Source of the DNA: Mixta gaviniae
GTDB taxonomy: Bacteria; Pseudomonadota; Gammaproteobacteria; Enterobacterales; Enterobacteriaceae
DNA: 64,000 nt
Assembly (NCBI RefSeq): GCF_002953195.1
Contig: NZ_CP026377.1
Span: 682,001 to 746,000 of the forward strand
Direction: 5' to 3'
Part shown: piece by piece, positions 43,175-52,492 of the stretch
How the letters are laid out: each line of letters opens with the position of its first letter
How positions within the stretch are numbered: the first letter of the stretch is position 1
Notes under the pieces: model-generated
Seen by the model: only the letters and a program-made list of their open reading frames with translations
What the model was told of the DNA's origin: nothing
Database searches by the model: none
Position numbers and translations under genes: made by a program

Positions 43175-45940
43175 ATGATGCGCAAAGATAAATTGCTGAA
43201 CTTTCTGCTTAATCAGACCGATTTTTTCGACCCGCACCACCTCAGCGAGGTCTTTACCGCCAGCTGGCTGGCGCAGCGCTTCGCCATGCAGCGCAACACC
43301 GCCAGCCACTATCTCAATCAGCTGGTCGCCGGGGGACAGCTGATAAAAATCAACACCCGTCCGGTCTGCTTTCTGCATAAGGGCAGCTTTGAACAGCAGT
43401 TTTTTCCGCTGTCGCGCAGCGAATACGGCAGCGTCGATGAACTGCTGGCGGAGGAGGGGGAGCGGGCGCCCGCCGCTGACCATTTCGCGCTGCTGATCGG
43501 CCATGACGGCAGCCTGAAAAAACCGATCGAGCAGCTGAAAACCGCGCTGTTTTATCCTGACGGCGGGTTGCCGCTGCTGATTACCGGCGACAGCGGCACC
43601 GGCAAAAGCTATATGGCGCAGCTGCTGCATGAGTACGCCATCGCGCAGCAGGTTATCGCGCCCGACGCGCCCTTTATCAACTTCAACTGCGCCCAGTACG
43701 CCAGCAATCCCGAGCTGCTGGCCGCCAACCTGTTTGGCTATGTGAAAGGGGCGTTTACCGGCGCGATCAGCGATCGGGCGGGCGCCTTCGAGGCGGCGCA
43801 GGGCGGCATACTCTTTCTCGATGAGGTTCACCGTCTCAACGCCGAAGGGCAGGAGAAGCTGTTCACCTGGCTCGATCGTAAGGAGATCTTCCGCGTCGGC
43901 GAAACGGCGCGCGGCCAGCAGGTACAGGCACGGCTGATTTTCGCCACCACAGAGGAGGCGCACAGTACCTTTCTCACCACCTTTATGCGCCGTATTCCCA
44001 TTCAGGTGACGCTGCCCGATCTGGAAAGCCGCAGCCGGCAGGAGAAGCAGGCGCTGATGCGGCAGTTTTTCTGGCGCGAGGCACAGCGGGTGGGCGGTAA
44101 CCTGTGTCTCAGCCCGCGGCTGGCGGCGGCGCTGGAGAACACGGTTTGGCGCGGCAACGTCGGCGAAATGAAAAACGCGGTGAAATACAGCGTTGCCTCC
44201 GCCTGGGCGCGGCAGCGCGGCGAGGCGACCCTTGAGGTGACGCTGCACGATCTGCCGGAGGCGGTCATGGCGCAGCTGCCGGCGCTGAGCGAGCCGCATG
44301 CGTCGGATGAGCCGCTGTTGATCGATCGCGCCGCCTCGCCGGACTGGCTGCGGCAGCAGCAGAACGGCGCACGTCAGCTGATCCAGCAGACGCAGCTCGG
44401 CGTGCTGGCGCTGTTTGCGCGCTGGCGCGGCGGGCTGATGGCATGGGAGGAGATGGAAAAGCGCATGGGCGGCGAGATTGAGTTGCTGTTCGATCGGCTG
44501 ATTTTCGATAACCGCGATCGGGAGGCCTCCTCAATGCTGCTGCTGACCAGCAGCCAGGTACGCGAAGAGTTCTATCGGCTGGAGAAGCGCTTCGGCCTGC
44601 AGTTCAACGGCAACTGCATCTACGCCCTGAGTCACTATCTGCTGCAGCGTGCGGCTGAAACGCCCGCGCGGCTCAATACGGAACTGATGCGCCAGCTCTC
44701 ACAGGCGCTGGAGCAGCGCTATCCGCTGCTCTGCCGCTTCTGCCACGAGGTGTTGTCGGCGGTGACCCACAAGCTCGACCTGCAGCCGCAGCGCATCGAC
44801 GCGCTGCTGCTGATCCTCTGGCTGCAGAAAAGCGGCGCGTTGAGCCAGACGCAGGTGACGCGCGCGGTGATCCTCGCCCACGGCTACGCCACCGCCAGCA
44901 GCATCGCCAACGTGGCGAACCGCCTGCTGAAAAGTAACCTGTTTGAATCATTCGATATGCCGCTGGACGTGACGCCGGAAGCGATCGCCAGCGAGGTGAT
45001 GAACTATATCGAGCGCAACGCGCTGGCGTCCGGGCTGGTCATTCTGGTGGATATGGGCTCGCTGAACCTGATCCATCAGCACTTCCAGCGCCGTATCACC
45101 ACGCCGGTGGCGATCATCAGCAACGTTTCGACGCGTATGGCGCTCTACGTTGGCGAACGTATCCTGCGCGGCGACTACCCGGAGGCGATCGTCAGTGAAG
45201 TGGCCGCCGATCTCCCGATTGAGCATCAGCTGATCTGGCCGCAGAGCAGTAAGCCGCGCGCCATTATCACCGCCTGCGCCACCGGGTTGGGCGCCGCCAG
45301 CAATCTGAGCGCGCTGCTGAAGGCGAGCATTCCGGAGGCGCTGGCGATTGAGATGGTCGCCTGCGACGACGACAGCCTGACGGATGAGACGAAGCGTGCC
45401 TCGCTGCTGGCGCGTTATGAGGTGTTGGCGGTGGTCGGCACGCTCGATCCCGGCCTGCCGGTGCCGTGGATTTCACTGGAGTCGCTGATTGCCGGCCAGG
45501 GCAGCGCGGCGCTAAATACCCTGCTCGGCGGGCTGGCCAGCGCGGCGCAGGTTGAGGAGATCAATAATCAGATAGTGAAAAACTTCTCGCTGCGGCGGGT
45601 GATCGCGTCGGTAACCATTCTGGATACCGGCAAGGTGATCAATCAGGTCGAACAGTTTTTGCTGCGCTATCAGCACCTTGCCGGATTGCAGCTGGCCAAT
45701 GACCGCAAAGTGGCGCTCTATATTCATATCAGCTGCCTGATAGAGCGGCTGATCCGCCAGGCGGCGATCCAGCGTTACGGTGGGCCGCAGCGTCCGTCGC
45801 GGCAGCTGAACCCGCTGCGCGAGGCGCTTAGTGTCATTGAGGCCAGCTACAGTGTCAAAATCCCCGACGCCGAGCTGCATTACATCCACGATATTCTGCA
45901 TCGCCAGACCGAATTTATCCCGTCAGATCAAGAGTTTTAA
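43175..45940 (+). CDS. gfrR: GfrR/LevR-type sigma-54 activator with PTS regulation domains
   Basis: The 921-residue activator has a winged-helix N-terminus (about 1-75). The AAA+ domain (about 100-350) has Walker A GDSGTGKS, the sigma-54 loop GAFTGA and Walker B GGILFLDEVH. PRD1, EIIA-like, EIIB-like (ACATGLGAASN, a GATase/EIIB-type loop) and PRD2 (about 800-920) modules follow. LevR/DgaR/GfrR proteins are controlled by PTS-dependent phosphorylation and activate sigma-54 promoters of adjacent mannose-family PTS operons. The operon directly downstream has such a promoter. Transcribed in the same direction as gfrA. The gene symbol is by analogy with the Salmonella gfr locus. Confidence 0.85.
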   Translation: MMRKDKLLNFLLNQTDFFDPHHLSEVFTASWLAQRFAMQRNTASHYLNQLVAGGQLIKINTRPVCFLHKGSFEQQFFPLSRSEYGSVDELLAEEGERAPAADHFALLIGHDGSLKKPIEQLKTALFYPDGGLPLLITGDSGTGKSYMAQLLHEYAIAQQVIAPDAPFINFNCAQYASNPELLAANLFGYVKGAFTGAISDRAGAFEAAQGGILFLDEVHRLNAEGQEKLFTWLDRKEIFRVGETARGQQVQARLIFATTEEAHSTFLTTFMRRIPIQVTLPDLESRSRQEKQALMRQFFWREAQRVGGNLCLSPRLAAALENTVWRGNVGEMKNAVKYSVASAWARQRGEATLEVTLHDLPEAVMAQLPALSEPHASDEPLLIDRAASPDWLRQQQNGARQLIQQTQLGVLALFARWRGGLMAWEEMEKRMGGEIELLFDRLIFDNRDREASSMLLLTSSQVREEFYRLEKRFGLQFNGNCIYALSHYLLQRAAETPARLNTELMRQLSQALEQRYPLLCRFCHEVLSAVTHKLDLQPQRIDALLLILWLQKSGALSQTQVTRAVILAHGYATASSIANVANRLLKSNLFESFDMPLDVTPEAIASEVMNYIERNALASGLVILVDMGSLNLIHQHFQRRITTPVAIISNVSTRMALYVGERILRGDYPEAIVSEVAADLPIEHQLIWPQSSKPRAIITACATGLGAASNLSALLKASIPEALAIEMVACDDDSLTDETKRASLLARYEVLAVVGTLDPGLPVPWISLESLIAGQGSAALNTLLGGLASAAQVEEINNQIVKNFSLRRVIASVTILDTGKVINQVEQFLLRYQHLAGLQLANDRKVALYIHISCLIERLIRQAAIQRYGGPQRPSRQLNPLREALSVIEASYSVKIPDAELHYIHDILHRQTEFIPSDQEF

Positions 45941-45978
45941 TCCGCTCTGCCGTTTCCCTTCCGGCGCGCCACTATTTC

Positions 45979-45994
45979 TGGCACGCCGGTTGCT
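45979..45994 (+). promoter_or_regulatory. Sigma-54 promoter of the gfrA operon
   Basis: TGGCACG-N4-TTGCT is a perfect -24/-12 element, 35 nt upstream of the gfrA start and 38 nt after the regulator gene. The regulator upstream is a sigma-54 activator, so the pair fits. Confidence 0.93.
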
Positions 45995-46029
45995 TTTCTC
46001 TTTGGGTGGAAACGCTTGATGAGGTCAGG

Positions 46030-46452
46030 ATGAAACGTCACTACATTTTTGCCAGCCACGGCACCTTCGCCGCCGGCATCCGTCATTCCGTCGAGTTAAT
46101 ACTGGGCACCCAGCCGCAGCTGCATACGCTGTGCGCCTACGTGGATGAAAACGAAGATTTAACCCATCAGGTCGACAGCCTGATGGCCGCCTTTACGCCG
46201 CAGGATGAGCTGATTGTTATTACCGACATCTTCGCCGGCAGCGTAAACAACGAATTTATCCGCTATCTCCATCGACCCGATTTTCACCTGCTGGCCGGGT
46301 TAAACCTGCCGCTGGTGATTGAGATGTTGATTGCGCCGCCGGATGAGCCCGCGCTTCAGCTTATCCACGAGGCGCTGACCAACGCTCGTGAAGGCATGCA
46401 GTACTGCAACCAGACCATCAGCGGCGCCCACTGCGCCGACAAAGATTTCTGA
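46030..46452 (+). CDS. gfrA: Mannose-family PTS EIIA component
   Basis: The 140-residue protein starts at ATG 46030 behind GAGGTCAGG (a GTG frame 8 codons longer is less likely). The family fold and the phosphorylated His are seen in FASHGTFAAG (His9). It passes phosphate from HPr to EIIB. First gene of a six-gene operon. In Salmonella gfrABCD imports fructoselysine and glucoselysine; the assignment here follows gene order and the two SIS enzymes at the end. Confidence 0.88.
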   Translation: MKRHYIFASHGTFAAGIRHSVELILGTQPQLHTLCAYVDENEDLTHQVDSLMAAFTPQDELIVITDIFAGSVNNEFIRYLHRPDFHLLAGLNLPLVIEMLIAPPDEPALQLIHEALTNAREGMQYCNQTISGAHCADKDF

Positions 46453-46467
46453 GCGAGGAGGATAACA

Positions 46468-46938
46468 ATGATAAAGCTCTTACGAGTCGATCACCGACTG
46501 CTGCACGGCCAGGTGGCCTTTTCCTGGACGCAATATATCGGCGCTGACTGCATTCTGATCGCCAACGACAGCGTGCCCAACGACGACCTGCGCAAAACCA
46601 CGATCAAGCTGGCGAAGCCGCCGGCGGTGAAGCTGGTGATCAAAAGCATCGACGACGCTATCGAGGCGATCAAAAGCGGCGTCACCGATAAGTACAAGCT
46701 GTTTATCGTCGTCGAATCGGTGGCGGACGCCTGGCGGCTGGCCTCGGCGGTGCCGCAGATCGTCAGCATTAACCTTGGCGGCATCAAGGCGCGCGAAGGC
46801 AGCCGCAATATTTCGAAGGCGATTAACGTGCTGCCGGAAGAGATCGCGCTGCTGCAGGAACTGACGCAGGCGGGCACAGAGGTTGAGATCCGCCAGGTGC
46901 CGGGCGATCGCAAACAGCTGTTTACCGAGGCGCTGTAG
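46468..46938 (+). CDS. gfrB: Mannose-family PTS EIIB component
   Basis: The 156-residue protein has the EIIB-Man/Sor fold with the active-site His in RVDHRLLHGQV (His14) and the typical LGGIKAREGSRNISKA segment. It receives phosphate from EIIA and gives it to the incoming sugar. Ribosome site GAGGAGG; 15 nt after gfrA. Confidence 0.93.
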   Translation: MIKLLRVDHRLLHGQVAFSWTQYIGADCILIANDSVPNDDLRKTTIKLAKPPAVKLVIKSIDDAIEAIKSGVTDKYKLFIVVESVADAWRLASAVPQIVSINLGGIKAREGSRNISKAINVLPEEIALLQELTQAGTEVEIRQVPGDRKQLFTEAL

Positions 46939-46952
46939 CGCGGGGAGTCATC

Positions 46953-47729
46953 ATGACAGAGGCACTTCTGCTGGGGCTGGTGGCGTTTATCGCCCAGTCC
47001 GAATATGCGCTCGGCACCTCGCTGCTCTCGCGGCCCATCGTCACCGGCCTGCTGACCGGGCTGGTGCTGGGCGACGTGCAAACCGGGGTGATCATGGGCG
47101 CGACGCTGGAGCTGGCGTTTATCGGATCGTTTTCGGTCGGCGCCTCGATTCCGCCCGATGTGGTAACCGGCGGCATTCTCGGCGTTGCCTTCGCCATCAC
47201 CTCCGGCGCCGGCACCGAGACGGCGCTGCTGCTCGGTCTGCCGATCGCCACCCTGACGCTGGTGTTGAAAAACGTCTGGCTGGGGCTGCTGATCCCCACG
47301 CTCAGCCATAAGGCGGACGCTTATGCGGAGCGGGGCGACACCGGCGGCATTGAACGCATGCACCTGCTGGCGGGGTTTGGCCTGTCGCTGATGCTGGCGA
47401 CCATCGTTACCGTTTCGTTCCTGGTGGGCAGCGGCGCGGTGAAAAGCCTGCTCGACGCCATTCCCGAATTTATCAAACACGGCCTGAGCGTGGCGACCGG
47501 CATTATTCCGGCGCTCGGCTTCGCCATGCTGGCGCGGCTGCTGATCAATAAAAAAGTGGCGCCGTGGTTTTTCCTCGGCTTCGCACTGATGGCCTACCTG
47601 AAAATCCCGGTGACCGGCATCGCCATCCTCGGTGCCATCGCCGCGGTGGTGATGGTCAATGTGACCCATCAGCCTGTGCAACGCGCCACGACGGCGCAGG
47701 GAGTAGAAGATGACGAAGATGATTTCTGA
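46953..47729 (+). CDS. gfrC: Mannose-family PTS EIIC component
   Basis: The 258-residue integral membrane protein has about eight hydrophobic segments and the EIIC-Man signatures GLVLGDVQTGVIMGATLELAF and SVGASIPPD. It forms the sugar channel with EIID. It overlaps gfrD by 20 nt. Confidence 0.93.
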   Translation: MTEALLLGLVAFIAQSEYALGTSLLSRPIVTGLLTGLVLGDVQTGVIMGATLELAFIGSFSVGASIPPDVVTGGILGVAFAITSGAGTETALLLGLPIATLTLVLKNVWLGLLIPTLSHKADAYAERGDTGGIERMHLLAGFGLSLMLATIVTVSFLVGSGAVKSLLDAIPEFIKHGLSVATGIIPALGFAMLARLLINKKVAPWFFLGFALMAYLKIPVTGIAILGAIAAVVMVNVTHQPVQRATTAQGVEDDEDDF

Positions 47730-48546
47730 CAGCGAAAAAGCGCCGGCGCCGACCATCACCCCGCGCGATCTGCGCCGCGTGTTCTGGCGCTCGTTCCAGA
47801 TGGAGTTCTCCTGGAACTATGAGCGGCAGATGAATCTGGCTTTTGTCTACGCGCTGATGCCGGTGCTGAAAAAGCTCTATACGCGCCATGAGGAGCTGGT
47901 CAGCGCGCTGAAGCGTCACCTGGTGTTCTTCAACACCACGCCGCATATCGTGACGCTGATCCTCGGCATCACTGCGGCGATGGAGGAGAAAAACCGCAGC
48001 GGCGGCGGCATGGACAGCGCCTCGATCGATAACGTTAAGGCGTCGTTGATGGGGCCGTTGGCCGGGCTGGGAGATTCGTTTTTCTGGGGCACGCTGCGGC
48101 TGATCGCCACCGGCATCGGCACCAGCCTGGCGCTGAAGGGCAATATTCTCGGGCCGATCCTGTTTGTGCTGATTTTCAACATACCGCACATTCTGGTGCG
48201 CTGGCTGTTTACCCGCTGGGGCTACGTGCTGGGCACCGGCGTGCTGCAGCGCATTCAGCAGAGCGGCATGATGGAGAGCGTCACCTACGGCGCGTCGATT
48301 ATCGGCCTGATGGTGGTCGGCGCGATGACCGCCTCGATGATCAATATCACCATCCCCATTACCTTCGGCACCGGCGAGGCGAAAACCGAGGTGCAGTCGA
48401 TCATCAACGACATTATGCCCTGTCTGCTGCCGCTGCTGAGCTTCGGCATTGTCTACTGGCTGCTGGGAAAAAAGGTGCAGCCGCTGGCGATTATTGGCGG
48501 GATGGCGGTGGTCGGCATCCTGGGGTCCTGGATCGGTCTGTTCTGA
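47710..48546 (+). CDS. gfrD: Mannose-family PTS EIID component
   Basis: The 278-residue membrane protein has the EIID family signatures FNTTPHIVTLILGITAAMEE and SLMGPLAGLGDSFFWGTLR and C-terminal hydrophobic helices. It completes the permease with EIIC. Confidence 0.93.
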   Translation: MTKMISDSEKAPAPTITPRDLRRVFWRSFQMEFSWNYERQMNLAFVYALMPVLKKLYTRHEELVSALKRHLVFFNTTPHIVTLILGITAAMEEKNRSGGGMDSASIDNVKASLMGPLAGLGDSFFWGTLRLIATGIGTSLALKGNILGPILFVLIFNIPHILVRWLFTRWGYVLGTGVLQRIQQSGMMESVTYGASIIGLMVVGAMTASMINITIPITFGTGEAKTEVQSIINDIMPCLLPLLSFGIVYWLLGKKVQPLAIIGGMAVVGILGSWIGLF

Positions 48547-48556
48547 GGAGAAAAGC

Positions 48557-49618
48557 ATGACGATCACCATGAGGCACTGTATTGAAAGCGAGCCGGAAAT
48601 CCTGGCGCGCATTCTGGATAAGCATCACACCACGCTGGCGCCGGTACGGCAGCGGCTGGCGCAGGGGCCGGTGCGGCGTCTGCTGATCCTCGCCACCGGC
48701 TCGTCGCTGAACGCCGCCCAGTGCGCCGCCTTCGCTTTCAGCCAGTGGGCCGGAGTGCAGGTAGAGATTAAAGAGCCGTATCCTTTTACCCACTACGAGC
48801 GGCCGGACACGCAGGCGGACTGGGTTATCGCCCTGTCGCAGAGCGGAAAAAGCCACTCCACGCTGCAGGCGCAGCGCAAGGCGCAGGCGGCGGGTCAGCC
48901 GGTCTACTGCCTGACCGCAAACCCGTATAGTCCGCTGGCGCAAGAGGCGGACGCGCTGCTGGATATCAACTGCGGCATTGAGCCGGTGGGGTTCGTGACC
49001 TTCGGCTTCAGCGCCACGGTGCTGAACCTGCTGCTAATGGCGCTAATGGTCGGCGAGGCGCAGGGCGAAATCGACGCCGCGCAGCGGGAGAGTCTGCTGT
49101 TATCGCTGCGCGCGCTGACGCGTCATCTGCCGGAGACGATGCGCCGTACCGACGCGTTTATCGATCGCCATCAGGCGCTGCTGGCGCAGGCGCCGCGCTA
49201 TGTCGCCATCGGCTACGGCGCGCTGGCCGGCGTGGCGAAGGAGTTCGAAACCAAGTTCACCGAAACCGTGCGCAGCCCCTCCAGCGGCTTTGAGCTGGAG
49301 GCCTATATGCACGGCCCCTATCTGGAAGCGAATGCCAGCCATCTGCTGCTGTTTATCGAAGACGCACCCAATCAACGCAGCGCGGCGCTACGCGACTATA
49401 TGCGCCCGCATGTCCGGGCCGCGCTGACCCTCAGCGCGCAGGAGCAGGGCGATGAGCAGACGCTGGCGCTCGGTTTTCCTCTCGATCCGCTGCTTGCGCC
49501 ACTGCTGCTGATTGTACCGGTGCAGATCATGGCCTGGCGCGTCGCCGCGCTAAAGGGTATCGATTTGAGCGTGCGGATTTTTGACGATTTCGACAAGGTG
49601 CTGCAAAGCAAAATCTAA
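48557..49618 (+). CDS. gfrE: SIS-domain deglycase, GfrE-like (glucoselysine-6-phosphate type)
   Basis: The start at ATG 48557 follows GAGGAGAAAAGC and gives 353 residues; a frame 36 codons longer would run into gfrD. Two SIS domains are seen: LATGSSLNAAQ and VIALSQSGKSHST in the first, GYGALAGVAKEFETKFTET in the second. GfrE splits glucoselysine-6-phosphate into glucose-6-phosphate and lysine in Salmonella. The specificity here is inferred from operon order. Confidence 0.8.
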   Translation: MTITMRHCIESEPEILARILDKHHTTLAPVRQRLAQGPVRRLLILATGSSLNAAQCAAFAFSQWAGVQVEIKEPYPFTHYERPDTQADWVIALSQSGKSHSTLQAQRKAQAAGQPVYCLTANPYSPLAQEADALLDINCGIEPVGFVTFGFSATVLNLLLMALMVGEAQGEIDAAQRESLLLSLRALTRHLPETMRRTDAFIDRHQALLAQAPRYVAIGYGALAGVAKEFETKFTETVRSPSSGFELEAYMHGPYLEANASHLLLFIEDAPNQRSAALRDYMRPHVRAALTLSAQEQGDEQTLALGFPLDPLLAPLLLIVPVQIMAWRVAALKGIDLSVRIFDDFDKVLQSKI

Positions 49619-49638
49619 TCTTCCTCAGGAGAAAGAAT

Positions 49639-50649
49639 ATGTTGGGTTTTAATCAGGACGAGTACCTGACCAGTACGCGTGAGATCATCGCTGCGCGCAA
49701 CATCGCCGAACAGGTGGCGGAAACTATTCACCAGGCGGGCTTCAGCAACCTCTTTTTCGCCTCGGTCGGCGGCTCGCTGGCGCCGATGATGGCCATCAAC
49801 GAGTTCGCTAAAGAGTGTACCGCGCTGCCGGTCTACGTGGAGCAGGCGGCGGAGTTGATCGCTAAAGGCAATAAAAAGCTGACGCGCGATTCGGTGGTGA
49901 TCACCCTGTCGAAATCGGGCGATACCAAAGAGTCGGTAGCGATTGCTGAATGGTGTCGGGCGCGGGACATTCGTGTCGTCGCCATCACCAAAAACGCCGA
50001 TTCGCCGCTGGCCGCCGCGGCCAGCTGGCATATTCCGATGCGCCATAAGAACGGCGTCGAGTTTGAATATATGCTGCTCTACTGGCTGTTCTTCCGGCTG
50101 GTGGCGCTGAACGGCGAATTCGCCGACTATGACCGCTTCGCCAGCCAGCTGGAGCAGCTGCCGGAAAACCTGCTGCAGGCCAAGCGCGACTTTAACGATC
50201 GCGCCGACGCCATCGCCCGCGACTACCATGCCCGTGACTATATGATGTGGATTGGCGGGGCGGAAATGTGGGGCGAAGTCTACCTCTTCTCGATGTGCAT
50301 TCTGGAGGAGATGCAGTGGAAGCGCACCAAATCGGTCAGCTCGGCGGAGTTTTTCCACGGCACGCTGGAGCTGCTGGAAAAAGAGGTGCCGCTGTTCCTG
50401 GTGAAAGGCGAGGGCAAATGCCGCGCGCTGGACGATCGCGTGGAGGCGTTCGCCCGTAAAATCAGCGATCACGTGGTCGTGATCGATCCGCGCGACTACC
50501 GTCTGAGCGGCATCGATGAGGCGTTCCGCTGGATTATGGCGCCCTGCGTTGCCTCCACGCTGCTGGTGGATCGGCTGGCAGCGCACTTCGAAAAATATAC
50601 CGGCCACGACCTGAATATCCGCCGCTACTACCGTCAGTTTGAATATTAA
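49639..50649 (+). CDS. gfrF: SIS-domain deglycase, GfrF/FrlB-like (fructoselysine-6-phosphate type)
   Basis: The 336-residue protein has a SIS domain signature FASVGGSLAPMMA and ITLSKSGDTKES and the FrlB-type MWIGGAEMWGEVYLFSMC segment with an active-site Glu region (SAEFFHGTLEL). FrlB/GfrF cleaves fructoselysine-6-phosphate to glucose-6-phosphate and lysine. It closes the operon and is followed by a hairpin. The ribosome site is CAGGAGAAAG. Confidence 0.85.
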   Translation: MLGFNQDEYLTSTREIIAARNIAEQVAETIHQAGFSNLFFASVGGSLAPMMAINEFAKECTALPVYVEQAAELIAKGNKKLTRDSVVITLSKSGDTKESVAIAEWCRARDIRVVAITKNADSPLAAAASWHIPMRHKNGVEFEYMLLYWLFFRLVALNGEFADYDRFASQLEQLPENLLQAKRDFNDRADAIARDYHARDYMMWIGGAEMWGEVYLFSMCILEEMQWKRTKSVSSAEFFHGTLELLEKEVPLFLVKGEGKCRALDDRVEAFARKISDHVVVIDPRDYRLSGIDEAFRWIMAPCVASTLLVDRLAAHFEKYTGHDLNIRRYYRQFEY

Positions 50650-50655
50650 TGCTCT

Positions 50656-50683
50656 CCGCCCTCTCTGCTGGCGGAGAGGGCGG
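50656..50683 (+). terminator. Hairpin after gfrF
   Basis: CCGCCCTCTC pairs with GAGAGGGCGG around an 8-nt loop, 7 nt after the gfrF stop. There is no long T run, so termination may be partial. Confidence 0.55.
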
Positions 50684-50708
50684 CTTCCGCCTTAACTTCG
50701 CGCCTTTT

Positions 50709-50734
50709 AACTTGCATAATAGATGCATCTTATT
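50709..50734. promoter_or_regulatory. Possible NsrR-like site before the methyltransferase gene
   Basis: Two ATGCA cores lie 11 bp apart on the minus strand (AAGATGCATCTATTATGCAA). NsrR sites of enterobacteria use AAnATGCATTT halves with 12-bp core spacing, so the match is close but one base short. It lies 18-43 nt upstream of the ATG. Weak evidence. Confidence 0.3.
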
Positions 50735-50751
50735 CAGGGGGCGAGGCGATC

Positions 50752-51519
50752 ATGTCTGACAGTAATAAAGCAGGACACACTTTTCTGGCGAGCCTGGGCA
50801 AAACCCGGCTGCGTCCCGGCGGCGCGCAAGCGACGGAATGGCTGTTCGCGCAGGCCGGCTTCACCCAACAGAGCCAGGTACTGGAGATCGCCTGCAATAT
50901 GGGCACCACCGCTATCGAGCTGGTTTCCCGCTTCGGCTGCCGGGTGCATGCCGTGGATATGGATAAGCAGGCGCTGCGCAAGGCACAGGAGAATGTCGAG
51001 GCGGCCGGGTTCGCCGGGCGCATCCAGATCGGCGAAGCTAACGCCCACCATCTCCCTTTTCCCGACAATAGCTTTGACGTGGTGATCAACGAAGCGATGC
51101 TGACCATGTATGCCGATAAGGCGAAGCAGCGGCTGGTGCGCGAATATTATCGCGTGCTGAAGCCCGGCGGCTGTTTGCTGACGCACGATATTATGCTGAC
51201 GCGCGGCGAGCTGGAGGCGCAGGCGGATGCGCAGCTGCAGCAGGTGGTGAAATCGAACGTGAGTCCGATGACGCTGCCCGACTGGCAGGCGCTGTTTTAT
51301 CAAACCGGCTTTACGCAGGTCGCGACGCATCACGGGCCGATGACGTTAATGTCGCCGCGCGGCATGTTAAAAGATGAGGGCGTGCTGCGGACGCTGAAAA
51401 TTATCTTTAACGGGCTGAAGTGCCGGGAAAACCGGCGACGTTTCCTCGGCATGTTCCGCTATTTCCGCGCCCAGCGGCGGCAGATGAACTATATCGTCTG
51501 CTGTTCACGCAAAAGCTAA
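50752..51519 (+). CDS. Class I SAM-dependent methyltransferase
   Basis: The 255-residue protein has a Rossmann-fold methyltransferase core: motif I VLEIACNMGTTAIEL, motif II VHAVDMDKQAL, post-motif I IQIGEANAHHLPFPDNSFDVV and motif III-like VLKPGGCLLTHDIM. The C-terminal region is Arg-rich. The substrate is unknown. It stands alone, between the gfr operon and an RcnB-family gene. Ribosome site GGGGGCGAGG. Confidence 0.88.
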   Translation: MSDSNKAGHTFLASLGKTRLRPGGAQATEWLFAQAGFTQQSQVLEIACNMGTTAIELVSRFGCRVHAVDMDKQALRKAQENVEAAGFAGRIQIGEANAHHLPFPDNSFDVVINEAMLTMYADKAKQRLVREYYRVLKPGGCLLTHDIMLTRGELEAQADAQLQQVVKSNVSPMTLPDWQALFYQTGFTQVATHHGPMTLMSPRGMLKDEGVLRTLKIIFNGLKCRENRRRFLGMFRYFRAQRRQMNYIVCCSRKS

Positions 51520-51690
51520 AACGGCAGGGTTGCCGCGCCGCTGCGTTCCGTCTGTTGGCATCGCCGTTATTCTGTCGCGAATGACAATAAAGTTCACAAT
51601 AAATGTTGAGAATGTTGGCGTAACCAGGGTTAATTTGTTGTCACTAGAATAAGCGCCCGTAACGGCGGGGCAGGGATAACAGGAGAAACC

Positions 51691-52335
51691 ATGCGTAACA
51701 CAACTAAAATTTTCTTTTCAGGCGCATTGATTAGCGCGTTGGCATTGACTTCTGTCGCCCATGCGGAAGGCGAGCAGGCTACGGACCAGACGCAAACGCA
51801 GGAAAGCCCGGCGCAGATCCAGGGCAACCCGGGGCAGCCGGCGCCGCAGACCCAGGGTAATCCGGCGCAGCCGGCGCCGCAAACCCAGGGCAATCCGGCG
51901 CAGCCGGTGCCGCAAACCCAGGGCAATCCGGCGCAGCCGGTGCCGCAGACGCCGGGCCAGCAAGACCCGACGCAGAATCAAACTCCGGGTGCCCCGGAAA
52001 GCGCCGTGCCGCAGGATCCGACGCAAACCCGCCCGCAGACCGAAACGGCGCCGGATGTGACGCAAAATGCGCCGGACGCCGCGCAGGCGCAGCAGCCGAA
52101 AGAGCCGTACGAAGTGACCGAATTCTTCAGCGATGCCCGGCGCTACAGCATTGGCGACGCGGTGCCGGAAAAATACCGCAGCAAAACCTATGAGATCACC
52201 GAGTGGCAGAAACGCCATCTGCCCGCGCCAGAGGCTGACAGCCACTGGACCTATATGGGCGGCAACTACGTGCTGATTACGAACGGCGAAGGGAAAATCG
52301 TGAAGGCGAAATCGGGCGATATTTTCTTTCACTAA
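51691..52335 (+). CDS. RcnB-family exported protein with tandem QGNPAQP repeats
   Basis: The 214-residue protein has a signal peptide (about 1-25, cleavage after AHA), a low-complexity middle part made of four 11-residue QGNPAQPxPQT units (residues about 45-88) and Gln/Thr/Pro-rich spacers, then a C-terminal RcnB domain (about 133-214, with YEITEWQKRHLPAPE and HWTYMGGNYVLITNGEGKI). RcnB itself is a periplasmic factor in nickel/cobalt homeostasis, but most relatives have unknown roles. No rcnA or rcnR is next to it. Confidence 0.85.
   Translation: MRNTTKIFFSGALISALALTSVAHAEGEQATDQTQTQESPAQIQGNPGQPAPQTQGNPAQPAPQTQGNPAQPVPQTQGNPAQPVPQTPGQQDPTQNQTPGAPESAVPQDPTQTRPQTETAPDVTQNAPDAAQAQQPKEPYEVTEFFSDARRYSIGDAVPEKYRSKTYEITEWQKRHLPAPEADSHWTYMGGNYVLITNGEGKIVKAKSGDIFFH
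51823..51954. repeat. Four 33-bp in-frame tandem repeats in the RcnB-family gene
   Basis: Units begin at 51823, 51856, 51889 and 51922 and differ by few bases. Each encodes GNPxQPxPQTQ. Copy number can be expected to vary between strains. Confidence 0.9.
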
Positions 52336-52492
52336 CGCCTGACATTAAACCGGGCAGTTTGCGGCCAGCGCTTTACCGGCGTCTGGCCGCTGTTGTTTAT
52401 GGCGGTACGCACCGGACAGGGCCGGGGCTGTTTCTGACCGCGTGCTGCGGGTGGGCAGGGCCGGGGCTGCCAGGCCGCCCCGGCATCGCCGC

